Assembly (NCBI RefSeq): GCF_021916785.1
Contig: NZ_JAKCFC010000011.1
Span: 168,673 to 232,672, forward strand
Source of the DNA: Mycolicibacterium lacusdiani
GTDB taxonomy: Bacteria > Actinomycetota > Actinomycetes > Mycobacteriales > Mycobacteriaceae
Direction: 5' to 3'
DNA: 64,000 nt
The notes under the pieces are model-generated. The model saw only the letters and a list, made by a program, of their open reading frames with translations. It made no database searches and had not been told where the DNA came from. Positions 8,284 through 17,210 of the stretch are shown in pieces. The translations under genes and the position numbers were made by a program. Position 1 is the stretch's first letter. Each line of letters opens with the position of its first letter.

Positions 8284-9696
8284 TCACATTCCGATGAGGG
8301 ATTCGATCCACCCGCGCGCGAAGTAGACGACGAAGCCCGCCGTCACGATCCACAGCAGCGGGCTGATCTCGCGGGCCTTGCCCGTCGCCGACCGCGTGAC
8401 GACCCACGCGATGAAGCCGATGCCGATGCCGTTGGCGATCGAGTAGGTGAACGGCATCGCCGCCACCGTGAGGATGACGGGCAGGGCGACGGAGAAGTCG
8501 GAGACGTCGATGTGTCTCAGCTGCGACACCATCATCACGCCGACGACCACCAGCGCAGCCGCGGCGACCTCGGTCGGCACGATCGACGCCAGGGGCGAGA
8601 TGAACATCGCGGCAAGGAAGAGCACGCCGGTGACGAGGTTCGCCAGGCCCGTCCGGGCGCCCTCCTCGATGCCCGCGCCCGATTCGATGAACACCGTGTT
8701 CGACGACGCGGACGTCGCGCCGCCCACGGCCGCGCCCGCACCCTCGACGATCAGCGACGCCTTGAGCCGCGGGAAGTTGCCCTGCTCGTCGGAGAGGTTC
8801 GCCTCACGGGACAGACCGGTGAGCGTTCCCATCGCGTCGAAGAAGTTTGCGAACACCAGCGTGAAGACCAGCATGACGGCGGCGAGGATGCCGATGCGGC
8901 TGAAGCTCGACAGGCTGAACTCGCCAACCAGGGAGAGGTCGGGCATGGCGAAGGGCGAGCCCGTCAGTGTGGGCACCGACAGGCTCCACCCGCCGGGCTT
9001 GTCGACGGCCGAGCCCAAGTGCCAGATCGCCTCGATCACGACCGCGACGATCGTGCCGGTGACGAGGCCGATCAGGATGCCTCCGCGCACCCGGCGCACC
9101 ACCAGCACGCCCGTGATCAGCAGGGTGAAGACGAAGACGAGCACCGGAACGGTCGTGATGGACCCGACGCCACCCGTGCCGAGGCCCACGGGCGGCGACG
9201 GGCTGCCGGTGGATCCCACGAAGCCCGCGTCGACCAGGCCGATGAACAGGATGAACAGGCCGATGCCCGCGGTGATCGCGAGCTTGAGCGCCATGGGCAC
9301 CGCGTCGAAGACCAGGCGCCGCAGGCCCGTCGCGGCCAGCACCACGATGATCAGGCCGTTGATCACGACCAGGCCCATCGCCTCGGGCCAGGTGACACTG
9401 CCGACCACCGTCGTGGCGAGGAATGAGTTGATGCCCAGGCCCGCCGCGAACGCGAACGGCAGCCGGGCGATCAGGCCGAACAGGATCGTCATGACGCCTG
9501 CGGCCAGCGACGTCGTGGCCGAGACCTGCGCGAAGTCGAGCGTGTTGCCTTCGACGTCCTCGGAGCTGGACAGGATGATCGGGTTCAGCACGATGATGTA
9601 GGCCATCGCGATGAACGTGACGAGGCCACCGCGGATCTCGGTGCCGAACGTCGACTCCCGGGCGGTGATCTCGAAGTAGCGGTCCAGACGATTCAT
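8284..9696 (-). CDS. NCS2 family purine (guanine/hypoxanthine) permease
   Basis: A 470-residue transporter with about 12 membrane segments, of the AzgA-like branch of the nucleobase/cation symporter-2 superfamily. Recognisable parts are the N-terminal TEIRGGLVTFIAMAYIIVLNP, the AGLGINSFLA motif, and the GATSASSNTVFIESGAGIEEGARTG region (split here: SNTVFIESGAGI and EEGARTGLANLV), typical of hypoxanthine/guanine/adenine importers. It acts in the plasma membrane as a proton symporter in purine salvage. The exact base specificity cannot be read. TAGGGT lies 6 nt before the ATG. Confidence 0.9.
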   Translation of the reverse strand: MNRLDRYFEITARESTFGTEIRGGLVTFIAMAYIIVLNPIILSSSEDVEGNTLDFAQVSATTSLAAGVMTILFGLIARLPFAFAAGLGINSFLATTVVGSVTWPEAMGLVVINGLIIVVLAATGLRRLVFDAVPMALKLAITAGIGLFILFIGLVDAGFVGSTGSPSPPVGLGTGGVGSITTVPVLVFVFTLLITGVLVVRRVRGGILIGLVTGTIVAVVIEAIWHLGSAVDKPGGWSLSVPTLTGSPFAMPDLSLVGEFSLSSFSRIGILAAVMLVFTLVFANFFDAMGTLTGLSREANLSDEQGNFPRLKASLIVEGAGAAVGGATSASSNTVFIESGAGIEEGARTGLANLVTGVLFLAAMFISPLASIVPTEVAAAALVVVGVMMVSQLRHIDVSDFSVALPVILTVAAMPFTYSIANGIGIGFIAWVVTRSATGKAREISPLLWIVTAGFVVYFARGWIESLIGM

Positions 9697-9702
9697 GCGT
9701 CG

Positions 9703-9708
9703 ACCCTA
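9703..9708 (-). promoter_or_regulatory. Putative leaderless -10 element of the purine permease gene
   Basis: Minus-strand TAGGGT, 6 nt before the ATG at 9696. Confidence 0.45.
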
Positions 9709-9748
9709 AGTTCGCGGAGGCGATCGTGGGCGGTGGCATGCTGGAAGC

Positions 9749-10420
9749 GTGGGCATTCTGTTCCGGTTGGCCGAGCTGCTGCTCATCCTCGTGCCGCTGG
9801 CAGGAGCGCTCTATGCCGGCTGGCGGACGTTCCGGCGCGTCGGTGGCCCGCGGGACGAGGTGCCGGGCGACGACGCCCCTGCCGCGCGACCGCTGCCCGA
9901 CTCCGACGCCGGTCGCGACCGGACCGTCCTGTGGCGAACCATCGTCCGCACCGTCGAGGAGCACGACCGCATCGACGCGCGATGGCTCGACTACGAACTC
10001 GATGCGGCCAAGCTGCTGGACTTCCCGTTGATGACCGACGTCGGGGACCCGAAGGTGATGGCCTTCCACAAGGCCAAGCTGCGTGCCGATCTGCTGCGGC
10101 CTGCGCGGGCGGAGGACCTGCTCGACGACCGTCAGTCCGCTGCGGAGTACCTGAGCGCCGTCGAGGACTACGTGACGGCCTTCAATGCCGCCGAAGCCGA
10201 GGCGCAACGGTTGCGCCGCAGCGACTTCTCACGCGAAGCGCAGCAGCGGATGTCGCGCGCGCAGAACCTGTTGCGGGTGGCAGCGGATTCGTCTGCGACG
10301 CCACGTGAACGCGCGCAGTCGCTCGAACTCGCCGACCGCGAACTCCAGGGTCTGGTCGTGCTGCCGCAGGCCACGCGACTCGGCATCGAGCGCGGCATCG
10401 CGGGCGAACTCGGCCGCTAG
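9749..10420 (+). CDS. Conserved hypothetical, single-pass membrane protein
   Basis: A 223-residue protein starting at GTG. An N-terminal hydrophobic helix (about residues 5-24, LAELLLILVPLAGALYAG) anchors it. The remainder is soluble and mainly charged, with predicted helices (for example residues 125-190, rich in Ala, Glu and Arg, possibly coiled coil). I recall mycobacterial proteins of this type but no assigned function. It is divergent from the purine permease and ends 7 nt from the convergent thioesterase gene. Confidence 0.68.
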   Translation: MGILFRLAELLLILVPLAGALYAGWRTFRRVGGPRDEVPGDDAPAARPLPDSDAGRDRTVLWRTIVRTVEEHDRIDARWLDYELDAAKLLDFPLMTDVGDPKVMAFHKAKLRADLLRPARAEDLLDDRQSAAEYLSAVEDYVTAFNAAEAEAQRLRRSDFSREAQQRMSRAQNLLRVAADSSATPRERAQSLELADRELQGLVVLPQATRLGIERGIAGELGR

Positions 10421-10427
10421 CGACCGG

Positions 10428-10892
10428 TCAGTCCTGCGCGATGAGCCCGAGCGCGGCGAGTCGTTCGCGTGCCTCGTCGGGGATTGGCGTCGGGCCGTCG
10501 TCGTCCAGCGTTACCAGGACGGTGTCGCAGAGGCTGACGCATTCGTCGGCGACGAACAGCGCGGTGGACGCGACGTAGGACGTGCGTCCGATCCGGCCGA
10601 CCCCGATGGCCGTCCCGATCCTCGCAGGCCAGTGGGCTTCCCGCACGAAGTGCACGACGGTGGATGCGGTGACGATGCGGATCCGACGGCTGCTGAGGTC
10701 GTACACGCCGGGGAACACCGTCCTGTTCAGCGTTGCGCGGCAGTTCTCGTGCAGTGACGCCAGCGCGAGGTTGTTGAGGTGTCCGTTGGTGTCCATGTCG
10801 CCGTAGCGGGCGTCGATGGCGTCGTGCACCGGGTAGGTCTGCGCGAGCAGGCGTGCGGGGTGCGGACGCGGCGCCGTGCCGACCAGATTCAT
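10428..10892 (-). CDS. Acyl-CoA thioesterase (hotdog fold)
   Basis: A 154-residue protein of the 4HBT/FadM-like thioesterase family. The segment ARYGDMDTNGHLNNLALASLHENCR matches the family's catalytic region (split: ARYGDMDTNGHLNN), with the Asp-x-x-Gly-His-x-Asn core; the strand-rich rest follows. It probably hydrolyses an acyl-CoA or similar aryl/acyl thioester in the cytoplasm; the substrate is unknown. The ATG at 10892 is chosen because TACGCT ends 6 nt before it; a much longer open frame upstream has no homology-like content. Confidence 0.82.
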   Translation of the reverse strand: MNLVGTAPRPHPARLLAQTYPVHDAIDARYGDMDTNGHLNNLALASLHENCRATLNRTVFPGVYDLSSRRIRIVTASTVVHFVREAHWPARIGTAIGVGRIGRTSYVASTALFVADECVSLCDTVLVTLDDDGPTPIPDEARERLAALGLIAQD

Positions 10893-10898
10893 CGGGTC

Positions 10899-10904
10899 AG
10901 CGTA
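10899..10904 (-). promoter_or_regulatory. Putative leaderless -10 element of the thioesterase gene
   Basis: Minus-strand TACGCT, 6 nt before the ATG at 10892. Confidence 0.45.
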
Positions 10905-11159
10905 GGACGCTGGTAGCCCGTCATCGAGGTGCACCGTGCCCCGGTGGCCGCGAGCGCGGCGAGGTCCTTGTCGTGCCAGCTTCAGATCTCCACGGCGAAG
11001 CCGAATTCGGCGATCCACTCGACCCACGCGGTGGGATAGCGGAGACACCGCCCCGAACGCCGACGACGTCGTCGTCCCACCTTCGCTCGTGGTTCGCGGC
11101 AGTACCGCGCCGACGATCGAAAACACGCGGATTGAGCCATCGTGATGACTTTGCCACGC

Positions 11160-11165
11160 TACGAT
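11160..11165 (+). promoter_or_regulatory. Putative leaderless -10 element of the GGDEF-EAL gene
   Basis: TACGAT is followed by 6 nt and then GTG at 11172. This is the reason for choosing that start over the ATG at 11142, whose coding would run through the hexamer. Confidence 0.5.
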
Positions 11166-11171
11166 GCCGAC

Positions 11172-12962
11172 GTGGGGTGGGAACCTGGTGGGTGGACGGC
11201 CCTGACGCGCGTCGACATGTGGCCGGGTATCGCAACGCCGCTGCTGATGACACGCATCGGTGGCTCGTGCTTCCTGTTCGGAGGCCTGTTGGTGGTGCTG
11301 ATGACCAGCCTCGCACCATCGAGTTTCACCGACACGTCCGTACAGTGCGGCAACGCGGCCGTCGCAGGCGTCGTCGGATTGACGGTGTTGCTGTGGGGTG
11401 AGCGGCTGCGGTTGTGGCAGTTCCATCTCATGGTGCTGACGGCGACTCTCCAGATAACCGTGTCGGTGTACGAGTCGGCAAACCCCTCGGTGGCCGTCTC
11501 GTTTGCCACCCTCTACGTCTTCATCGCCTGCGCAGCATTCTTCGTCGCGTGGCCCGCGGCAGCGCTGCAGTTGAGCGTGGCACTGGTGTGCTGCACGACG
11601 GCCATGGCGATGACGTCGACCGTGCCATGGTGGTCCGGTCTGGTCGCGTCGGGCACCACGGTGGCCATCGGGATCGTGATCGCGATCCTCGGCCGACTGG
11701 TGTTCAACGCCGAACTCGACGACGTGACCGGCCTGCTGAACCGCCGCGGCTTCGACCGCCTCCTCGGCGTGGCCGTTCGACGAGCACGGTCGGGCGGCCT
11801 TCGGCCGGCGGTCGTCTTCGTGTGCATCGACGGATACGGGGCCATCCACGACCAATTCGGTGGCGGGGTCGCCGACGAGGTGATGCAGGAGATCGTCGCG
11901 ACGTGGCGGAACGCGCTCGAACCCGAACACGTCCTCGCTCGCCGTGGCGCCGACGAGTTCACCGTGCTGCTACCCAACGGCACTGACCAGCAAGCGGTTT
12001 CGCTCACCCACCGGCTGCGCGACGCAGTGTCGATGGGGTGTTCGGCGGGCGTCACGACGTGGCAGCCGGGCGAGTCGGTGTCGGTCGTGGTCGCGCGTGC
12101 GGACACCGCGCTGCGGCGGGCCAAGCGCAGCGGGAGGAACCGGACGATGGTCGAATCCGCGAACCTGCCTCCCGTGGCGGTGGAGTTGAGCGACGCGCTC
12201 GCGGCAGCGGTGCTCGACGTGCGCTATCAGCCCGTCGTAGCACTGTCGGACGGCGATCTGGTGGGCATCGAGGCGCTGTTGCGCTGGTCGCCGCCGTCGC
12301 GTCCCGATCTGTCGCCCTACGAGGTGATTCGGGTGGCGGAGGAGAACAACCTCATCGCTGCGCTCGATCACTACGTCCTGCGCCGTGCGTGTCTGGACGC
12401 GCAGCGGATCCGGAGCGACGCCCTGCACTCGTCGATGTGGTTGAGCGTCAACGTCTCTGGGCTCGAGCTGGTACAGAAGGGCTACGCCAATCAGGTGTTC
12501 GACACTCTCGCCGAGACCGGCTGGCCCGCCGAGCGTCTGGTGCTCGAGGTCACCGAGAGCGTGGTCGACGTCGATCGGCCGTCGGCACTAGAAGCCCTGA
12601 CGGCACTGCGCCGGGGCGGTGTGAAGGTCGCCATTGACGACTTCGGTACCGGCTACTCGTCGCTGAGCAGGCTGCAGGCCCTGCCCACCGACTTCTTGAA
12701 GCTCGACGCGTCGTTCGTGGCGGTGGTGACGCCGACGTCGTGCGAGCCGCCGCCGCTCCTACGAGCGGTCGCAGCACTCGCCGACGCGCTGCACCTGACG
12801 GTGATAGCCGAAGGCGTCGAAACGCCGCAGCAGGCGTCGGTGCTGCGGCGTCTCGGAATCGAGTTCGCGCAGGGCTTCTACTTCGGGAAGGCGCAGCGTC
12901 CCGCCGAACTGCTCGACGTGATGGCCCCGGCACCGTCCTCGCGTCCCAACCTCCTGCGATGA
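11172..12962 (+). CDS. Membrane GGDEF-EAL protein, likely c-di-GMP phosphodiesterase
   Basis: About 596 residues. A membrane region with six or so hydrophobic helices (to ~180) is followed by a GGDEF-like domain (about 185-335) and an EAL domain (about 340-585). The GGDEF signature is GADEF (259-263), so cyclase activity is doubtful. The EAL domain keeps its catalytic set: EAL itself (~377), NVSG, EVTE (~459), the DDFGTGYSSL loop with its metal Asp pair (~489), LKLD (~510) and EGVE. It is thus likely a c-di-GMP phosphodiesterase, with the GADEF domain perhaps as a GTP sensor. An in-frame ATG at 11142 is an alternative start. The LysG-like gene begins 23 nt after its stop. Confidence 0.87.
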   Translation: MGWEPGGWTALTRVDMWPGIATPLLMTRIGGSCFLFGGLLVVLMTSLAPSSFTDTSVQCGNAAVAGVVGLTVLLWGERLRLWQFHLMVLTATLQITVSVYESANPSVAVSFATLYVFIACAAFFVAWPAAALQLSVALVCCTTAMAMTSTVPWWSGLVASGTTVAIGIVIAILGRLVFNAELDDVTGLLNRRGFDRLLGVAVRRARSGGLRPAVVFVCIDGYGAIHDQFGGGVADEVMQEIVATWRNALEPEHVLARRGADEFTVLLPNGTDQQAVSLTHRLRDAVSMGCSAGVTTWQPGESVSVVVARADTALRRAKRSGRNRTMVESANLPPVAVELSDALAAAVLDVRYQPVVALSDGDLVGIEALLRWSPPSRPDLSPYEVIRVAEENNLIAALDHYVLRRACLDAQRIRSDALHSSMWLSVNVSGLELVQKGYANQVFDTLAETGWPAERLVLEVTESVVDVDRPSALEALTALRRGGVKVAIDDFGTGYSSLSRLQALPTDFLKLDASFVAVVTPTSCEPPPLLRAVAALADALHLTVIAEGVETPQQASVLRRLGIEFAQGFYFGKAQRPAELLDVMAPAPSSRPNLLR

Positions 12963-12973
12963 GCCACGTCACA

Positions 12974-12979
12974 TAGCAT
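12974..12979 (+). promoter_or_regulatory. Putative leaderless -10 element of the LysG-like gene
   Basis: TAGCAT, 6 nt before the GTG at 12986, inside the 23-bp gap after the GGDEF-EAL gene. Confidence 0.5.
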
Positions 12980-12985
12980 TTCGAC

Positions 12986-13852
12986 GTGGCGCTCGACGGT
13001 GAACAGCTCGCAGCACTCGCCGCCGTGGTCGAGACCGGATCGTTCGACGCCGCGGCAGCGTCGCTGCACGTCACACCGTCGGCGGTGAGTCAGCGCATCA
13101 AGGCACTCGAACAGCGGGTGGGCCAGGTGCTCGTGCGCCGCGAGCGTCCCTGCACGGTCACCCCGGCCGGAGTGCCGCTGCTGCGCCTGGCGGCGCAGAC
13201 CGCCCTGCTGGAGGCCGAGGCGCTGGCCGAGGTTGGCGGCGACCAGGTCGCGGCACCGCGAATAGCGTTGGCGGTCAACGCAGATTCGATGGCCACGTGG
13301 TTCCCGTCGGTGTTCGAGCGCCTGGGCTCGGTCCTGTTCGACCTGCGCATCGCGGATCAGGACCATTCGGCGCGGCTGCTCCGCGAGGGCGTCGTGATGG
13401 GGGCCGTCACGACCGAGCGGACGCCGGTGCCCGGCTGCCGGGTACGCCGGCTCGGCGTGATGCGCTACGTGCCGACGGCGTCGAGTTCCTTCCTGGCCCG
13501 GTACTTTGGGGGCGGTTTCACCGCTCGCAGCGCCGCCTCCGCGCCGCACATCGCGTGGAATCGCGACGATGCACTGCAGGAGATGTTCCTGCGCCGGGTG
13601 TTCAAACGGCCGATCGCGCCGCCGACGCACTACGTCCCGACCGCCGAGGGCTTCGCCGCCGCCGTCCGCGCCGGTCTGGGGTGGGGGATGTTCCCACAAC
13701 CGCTGGCCGGAGCCGACGCCGACTTGGTTCGCATCTCCGACGCGCACCTCGACGTGCCACTGTTCTGGCAGTGCTGGAAACTCGACAGCTCCCTGGTCGC
13801 GAGGCTGACCGACGCCGTGCGCACAGCGGCGGACGCCGGCCTGCAGAACTGA
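12986..13852 (+). CDS. lysG: LysR family regulator, LysG/ArgP type
   Basis: A 288-residue LysR-type regulator. The N-terminal winged helix-turn-helix (1-60, with SLHVTPSAVSQRIKALEQ) and the C-terminal periplasmic-binding-like effector domain match the ArgP/IciA/LysG subgroup. In M. tuberculosis and corynebacteria LysG activates a divergent lysE basic amino-acid exporter. No lysE lies beside this copy: the upstream neighbour is the GGDEF-EAL gene and the downstream one a TetR gene. Its target is therefore elsewhere or different. GTG is the start, supported by the upstream TAGCAT hexamer. The symbol reflects family resemblance only. Confidence 0.8.
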   Translation: MALDGEQLAALAAVVETGSFDAAAASLHVTPSAVSQRIKALEQRVGQVLVRRERPCTVTPAGVPLLRLAAQTALLEAEALAEVGGDQVAAPRIALAVNADSMATWFPSVFERLGSVLFDLRIADQDHSARLLREGVVMGAVTTERTPVPGCRVRRLGVMRYVPTASSSFLARYFGGGFTARSAASAPHIAWNRDDALQEMFLRRVFKRPIAPPTHYVPTAEGFAAAVRAGLGWGMFPQPLAGADADLVRISDAHLDVPLFWQCWKLDSSLVARLTDAVRTAADAGLQN

Positions 13853-13904
13853 CTCGGACCCGCCCGCTGCTGTGGGCTGTGATCAACGTCGCTAACCCTG
13901 GCGG

Positions 13905-13951
13905 CACCATTTTGGTACGGTGAGTAAACAGTCGTACACCGAAATGCGGTG
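13905..13951. promoter_or_regulatory. Imperfect inverted repeat upstream of a TetR gene
   Basis: CACC-ATTTTGG-TACG on the left and CGTAC-ACCGAAAT-GCGGTG on the right are mutually inverted if two 2-nt gaps are allowed. It ends about 30 nt before the TetR start at 13982. A possible autoregulatory operator; weak because of the gaps. Confidence 0.3.
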
Positions 13952-13981
13952 GCGACGTGCCTACCGGAAGAAGCCAGACAC

Positions 13982-14674
13982 GTGAACACGACGATCGATG
14001 ACGGTGGACACCCGTCGGAGAAGCGCGTGCAGACGAGGTCTGTCGTGACGCGTCGCCGGATCATGGACTCGGCGATCCGATTGTTCGCCGAACAGGGTTA
14101 TCCGGCGACCGGGACGCGCGAGATCATCGCCAAGTCGGGAATGACCGGAGGGGCCTTCTACCACCACTTCGGCGACAAGGACTCGGTGGCGAAGGCCATC
14201 CTCGCCGAGGCCAACACCAGGGTCCTGGCGGCGTTCGTCGCCACCGACGCGGGCGGGCCGGCCGTCGAGGCTGCGATCCGGGGAACGTTCGCCGTGGCGT
14301 CGCTGCACGTCAGGGACGCGAGCGTGCGCGTCGGGTCGCAGCTCCTGCACACCGTCGGCCGGACGACGGGCCAGGCGGGCAGGTACTTCGCGGCGTGGTC
14401 CGATGCGCTGGGTGCCCAGTTCGACAGGGGTCAGCGGCAGGGCGACGTGCGCAACGACCTGGACCCCGAGGTCGTCGGCCGATCGGTCGCCTCGGCGTCA
14501 TACGGTGCGTGGGCCGTTGCCGGTTTGACCCCTGGCGACTCCAACGTGGTCACCCGAATGGCCGACCTGTGGGACGTCATGCTGCCCGCAATCGTCGTCC
14601 CCGAGGTGGCGCCGCGCTTCCTCGGCTACCTCCGCGAGCAGTGTCGGCACTCCGCCGGTGAACGGCCGTACTGA
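13982..14674 (+). CDS. TetR family transcriptional regulator
   Basis: A 230-residue repressor. The helix-turn-helix spans about residues 20-65 (GTREIIAKSGMTGGAFYHHF), a form often seen in gamma-butyrolactone-receptor-like TetR proteins, although that ligand is not expected in mycobacteria. The GTG at 13982 is chosen because GGAAGAAG lies about 8 nt upstream; an in-frame GTG at 13949 has none. The gene is convergent with desA3, only 19 nt apart. Whether it controls the desaturase genes is open; an inverted repeat in the desaturase promoter region does not obviously match the repeat upstream of this gene. Confidence 0.82.
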   Translation: MNTTIDDGGHPSEKRVQTRSVVTRRRIMDSAIRLFAEQGYPATGTREIIAKSGMTGGAFYHHFGDKDSVAKAILAEANTRVLAAFVATDAGGPAVEAAIRGTFAVASLHVRDASVRVGSQLLHTVGRTTGQAGRYFAAWSDALGAQFDRGQRQGDVRNDLDPEVVGRSVASASYGAWAVAGLTPGDSNVVTRMADLWDVMLPAIVVPEVAPRFLGYLREQCRHSAGERPY

Positions 14675-14695
14675 GCCGGCACCGGCGCGCCGGCT
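14674..14695. terminator. Possible bidirectional stem-loop between convergent genes
   Basis: AGCCGGC and GCCGGCT form a 7-bp GC-rich stem around an 8-nt loop. It overlaps the stop of the TetR gene and the end of desA3. There is no U-tract, so it is at best a factor-assisted terminator. Confidence 0.3.
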
Positions 14696-15923
14696 ACGCC
14701 GCGCTGGCCGTCTGCAGTTCCCGAATCGCGGTCCGCAGCCCACGACGGCGTCCCGTCGCGGGGTCGACGTACGCGTTCCGTAGCCGATCGGTCCGGGTGA
14801 ACTTGCGCTCCGAGTTCGTCTCCGGCGCGTCGTCGGGCGTGCCCTTGAGGTATTTGTCCGGCAGCGCCAGCTTCGCGATCGTCACGAACGACTGCCCGTA
14901 CTGCCGCAGGATGGGCCCCGTCGTGTAGGGCAGGTCGTACTTCTCGCAGAGTGCACGCACCCGGACCGCGATCTCGGCGTAGCGGTTGCTCGGCAGGTCG
15001 GGGAACATGTGGTGCTCGATCTGGTAGCAGAGGTTGCCACTCATGAACGCCATCAGCGGGCCTGCATTGAAATTGGCCGAGCCGAGCATCTGGCGCAGGT
15101 ACCACTCGGCCTGCGTCTCGGTCTCGAACTCCTCCTTCGTGAACTTCTCTGCGCCGTCGGGGAAGTGGCCGCAGAAGATGACCATGTACGACCAGTAGTT
15201 GCGGATCAGGTTCGCCACCGCGTTCGCGCCGAGGGTGTGCTTCCACCCTGGCCCTGCGAGCGCCGGGAAGACGACGTAGTCCTTGCCGACCTGCTTGCCG
15301 ACCTTCTTGCCGATGATCTTCAGGTCCTTGCGGACCTCGGCCATCGACTTTTCGCCCTTGCGCCACTTGGTCGTTTCGACCCCGTGCAGGGCGACGCCCC
15401 ACTCGAAGAGCGTGCCGAGCAACAGGTTGTAGATCGGGTTGCCGATCATCCACTTCTCCCAGCGCTGGTCGCGCGTGAGACGCATGATGCCGTAACCGAT
15501 GTCGTCGTCGAGGCCGACGATGTTGGTGTACTTGTGATGGATGTAGTTGTGCGACTTCTTCCAGTGTTCCGTGGGAGACGTCGTGTCCCACTCCCATTCG
15601 GTGGAGTGGATCTCGGGATCGTTCATCCAGTCCCACTGACCGTGGGTGATGTTGTGGCCGAGTTCCATGTTCTCGATGATCTTCCCGGTGGCGAGCATCG
15701 CGGTGCCCAAAGCCCAGGCGTACCGGTTGCGGCTCGCCATCAGGACCACGCGGCTGCCGACCACGAGGCCGCGCTGCAACTGGATCGCCCGGCGGATGTA
15801 GCGGGCGTCGCGCTCGCCGCGCGACTCCTCGATGTCGGCTCGGATCGCGTCGAGTTCGCGTCCCAACTCCTCGACGTCCTCCGCGGAGAGGTGGGTGTAC
15901 TGCTTGATGTCGCTGATGGCCAT
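14694..15923 (-). CDS. desA3: Membrane fatty acyl-CoA desaturase (DesA3-like)
   Basis: A 409-residue di-iron membrane desaturase. The three histidine boxes are visible: GHNITHG (~89-95), SHNYIHHKY (~124-132) and QIEHHMFP (~301-308). The overall sequence matches mycobacterial DesA3 (Rv3229c), the stearoyl-CoA delta-9 desaturase that makes oleoyl-CoA for membrane lipids and mycolate precursors. It needs electrons from a partner reductase; that gene lies directly upstream with a 9-nt gap, as in M. tuberculosis (Rv3230c-Rv3229c). Both are on the minus strand and surely co-transcribed. Confidence 0.92.
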   Translation of the reverse strand: MAISDIKQYTHLSAEDVEELGRELDAIRADIEESRGERDARYIRRAIQLQRGLVVGSRVVLMASRNRYAWALGTAMLATGKIIENMELGHNITHGQWDWMNDPEIHSTEWEWDTTSPTEHWKKSHNYIHHKYTNIVGLDDDIGYGIMRLTRDQRWEKWMIGNPIYNLLLGTLFEWGVALHGVETTKWRKGEKSMAEVRKDLKIIGKKVGKQVGKDYVVFPALAGPGWKHTLGANAVANLIRNYWSYMVIFCGHFPDGAEKFTKEEFETETQAEWYLRQMLGSANFNAGPLMAFMSGNLCYQIEHHMFPDLPSNRYAEIAVRVRALCEKYDLPYTTGPILRQYGQSFVTIAKLALPDKYLKGTPDDAPETNSERKFTRTDRLRNAYVDPATGRRRGLRTAIRELQTASAA

Positions 15924-15932
15924 GTCGTCGCC

Positions 15933-17063
15933 TTAGATGTCGATGGTGCAGTCGCCGGATGCGGTCGAGATGCAGGTCTGGATTCGGTCGCCTTCGCCGT
16001 GCTCGTTACCCGACCGGATGTCCCGGACGTAACCGGATTCCAGTGGGAGAACGCAGGATTGACAGATGCCCATGCGGCACCCGAAGGGCATCTGGATGCC
16101 GGCGTCCTCGCCGGCCTGGAGCAGCGTGGTCGCGCCGTCCACGTCGACGCTCTGGCCGGACTTCTTGAACAGGACCGTCCCGCCCTCGCCGCCCTTGTCG
16201 GTGCGGGCGATCGTGAAGCGCTCGGTGTGCAGGGAGTCCCGCACCCCGGCCTGGGTCCAGGTGTCCTCGGCGGCGTCGAGCATCTCCGCTGGGCCGCACG
16301 CCCACGCGGAGCGGTCGGCCCAGTCGGCGACCACCTCGTCCAACTCGGCGAAGTCGATCTTGCCCATCTCCGCCGTCAGCTGCAGATGCAGCCGGTAGTT
16401 GGGCTGCTCGCGCTCCAGCGTGCGCAACTCGTCGTGGAAGATCACGTCCTCGGCGGTGCGGGCGCTGTGGACGTGCACGATGTCCGGCCGTTCGCCGCGC
16501 GCCTTGAGCGAACGGAGCATCGCCATGATCGGCGTGATGCCGCTGCCCGCCGTGATGAACAGCAGTGCCGGGGGCGCCGGATCTGGCAGCGCGAAATCCC
16601 CCTTGGGCGTGGCCAATCGAACGACCGTGCCCGGCTGCACGCCGTTGACGAGGTGGGTGGACAGGAAACCCTCGGGTGTGGCCTTGACGGTGATCGACAC
16701 GTGGCCGCCGTCCTGCTTGGGAACCGACGTCAGCGAGTACGAGCGCCAATGCCACTTGCCGTCGACCCGCAGGCCGATGCCCAGGTACTGGCCGGGGAGG
16801 TAGTTCCCGCTGAAGCCCCAGCCGGGCTTGATGATGACCGTCGCCGAGTCCTCGGTCTCGCGGCGGACGTCCACGACGACGCCGCGCAGTTCCCGTGCCG
16901 ACCAGAGCGGGTTGATCAGCTTCAGGTAGTCGTCGGGAAGCAGCGGTGTGGTCGCCCTGGCCGCCAACCCCCGCAGGACGTTCACCTTCGGCGTGGTCGC
17001 CGTCTCGACGTCTCGCGCGGGAGCCACACTCCACCGCGTCAAACTGCGCAACTTGCCGCCCAT
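15933..17063 (-). CDS. Ferredoxin/flavin oxidoreductase, electron donor to DesA3
   Basis: A 376-residue reductase with an FAD-binding domain (RSYSLTS), an NAD(P)H-binding domain (ITAGSGITPIMAML) and a C-terminal plant-type [2Fe-2S] ferredoxin domain with Cys329, Cys334, Cys337 and Cys364 (GCRMGICQSC and TCIS). It resembles Rv3230c, reported as the NADPH oxidoreductase that supports DesA3. It passes electrons from NAD(P)H through FAD and the iron-sulfur cluster to the membrane desaturase. ATG 17063 (MGGKLRS) is chosen over an in-frame upstream start at 17150, whose extra residues look like untranslated leader. Confidence 0.9.
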   Translation of the reverse strand: MGGKLRSLTRWSVAPARDVETATTPKVNVLRGLAARATTPLLPDDYLKLINPLWSARELRGVVVDVRRETEDSATVIIKPGWGFSGNYLPGQYLGIGLRVDGKWHWRSYSLTSVPKQDGGHVSITVKATPEGFLSTHLVNGVQPGTVVRLATPKGDFALPDPAPPALLFITAGSGITPIMAMLRSLKARGERPDIVHVHSARTAEDVIFHDELRTLEREQPNYRLHLQLTAEMGKIDFAELDEVVADWADRSAWACGPAEMLDAAEDTWTQAGVRDSLHTERFTIARTDKGGEGGTVLFKKSGQSVDVDGATTLLQAGEDAGIQMPFGCRMGICQSCVLPLESGYVRDIRSGNEHGEGDRIQTCISTASGDCTIDI

Positions 17064-17145
17064 GCGTCGCTGCCTCTCCGACCGCGTGTGCGGTACCTCA
17101 CACAACAGTGCCCGTTTCGCGGCGGCGCGACACCTGTATCCGCAG

Positions 17146-17164
17146 AACATTCGAGGGCAATGTT
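17146..17164. promoter_or_regulatory. Inverted repeat in the divergent desaturase/VOC promoter region
   Basis: AACATT and AATGTT are perfect inverted arms separated by 7 nt. They lie in the 147-bp gap between the reductase-desA3 operon and the VOC gene, a natural place for a dimeric regulator. The regulator is unknown. Confidence 0.4.
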
Positions 17165-17210
17165 TCTACCGCGCTAGCTGGGCGTTTCCTGACAGCGGAG
17201 GATGGCTGAC

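Noticed and set aside
7066..9426. Open frame of about 786 codons on the plus strand
   Set aside because: Antisense to YihY, DUF808 and the purine permease; composition is low-complexity His/Asp/Arg typical of shadow frames in GC-rich DNA.
12986..13852. A lysE exporter expected beside the LysG-like gene
   Set aside because: Both neighbours are unrelated (GGDEF-EAL and TetR), so no lysE is claimed here.
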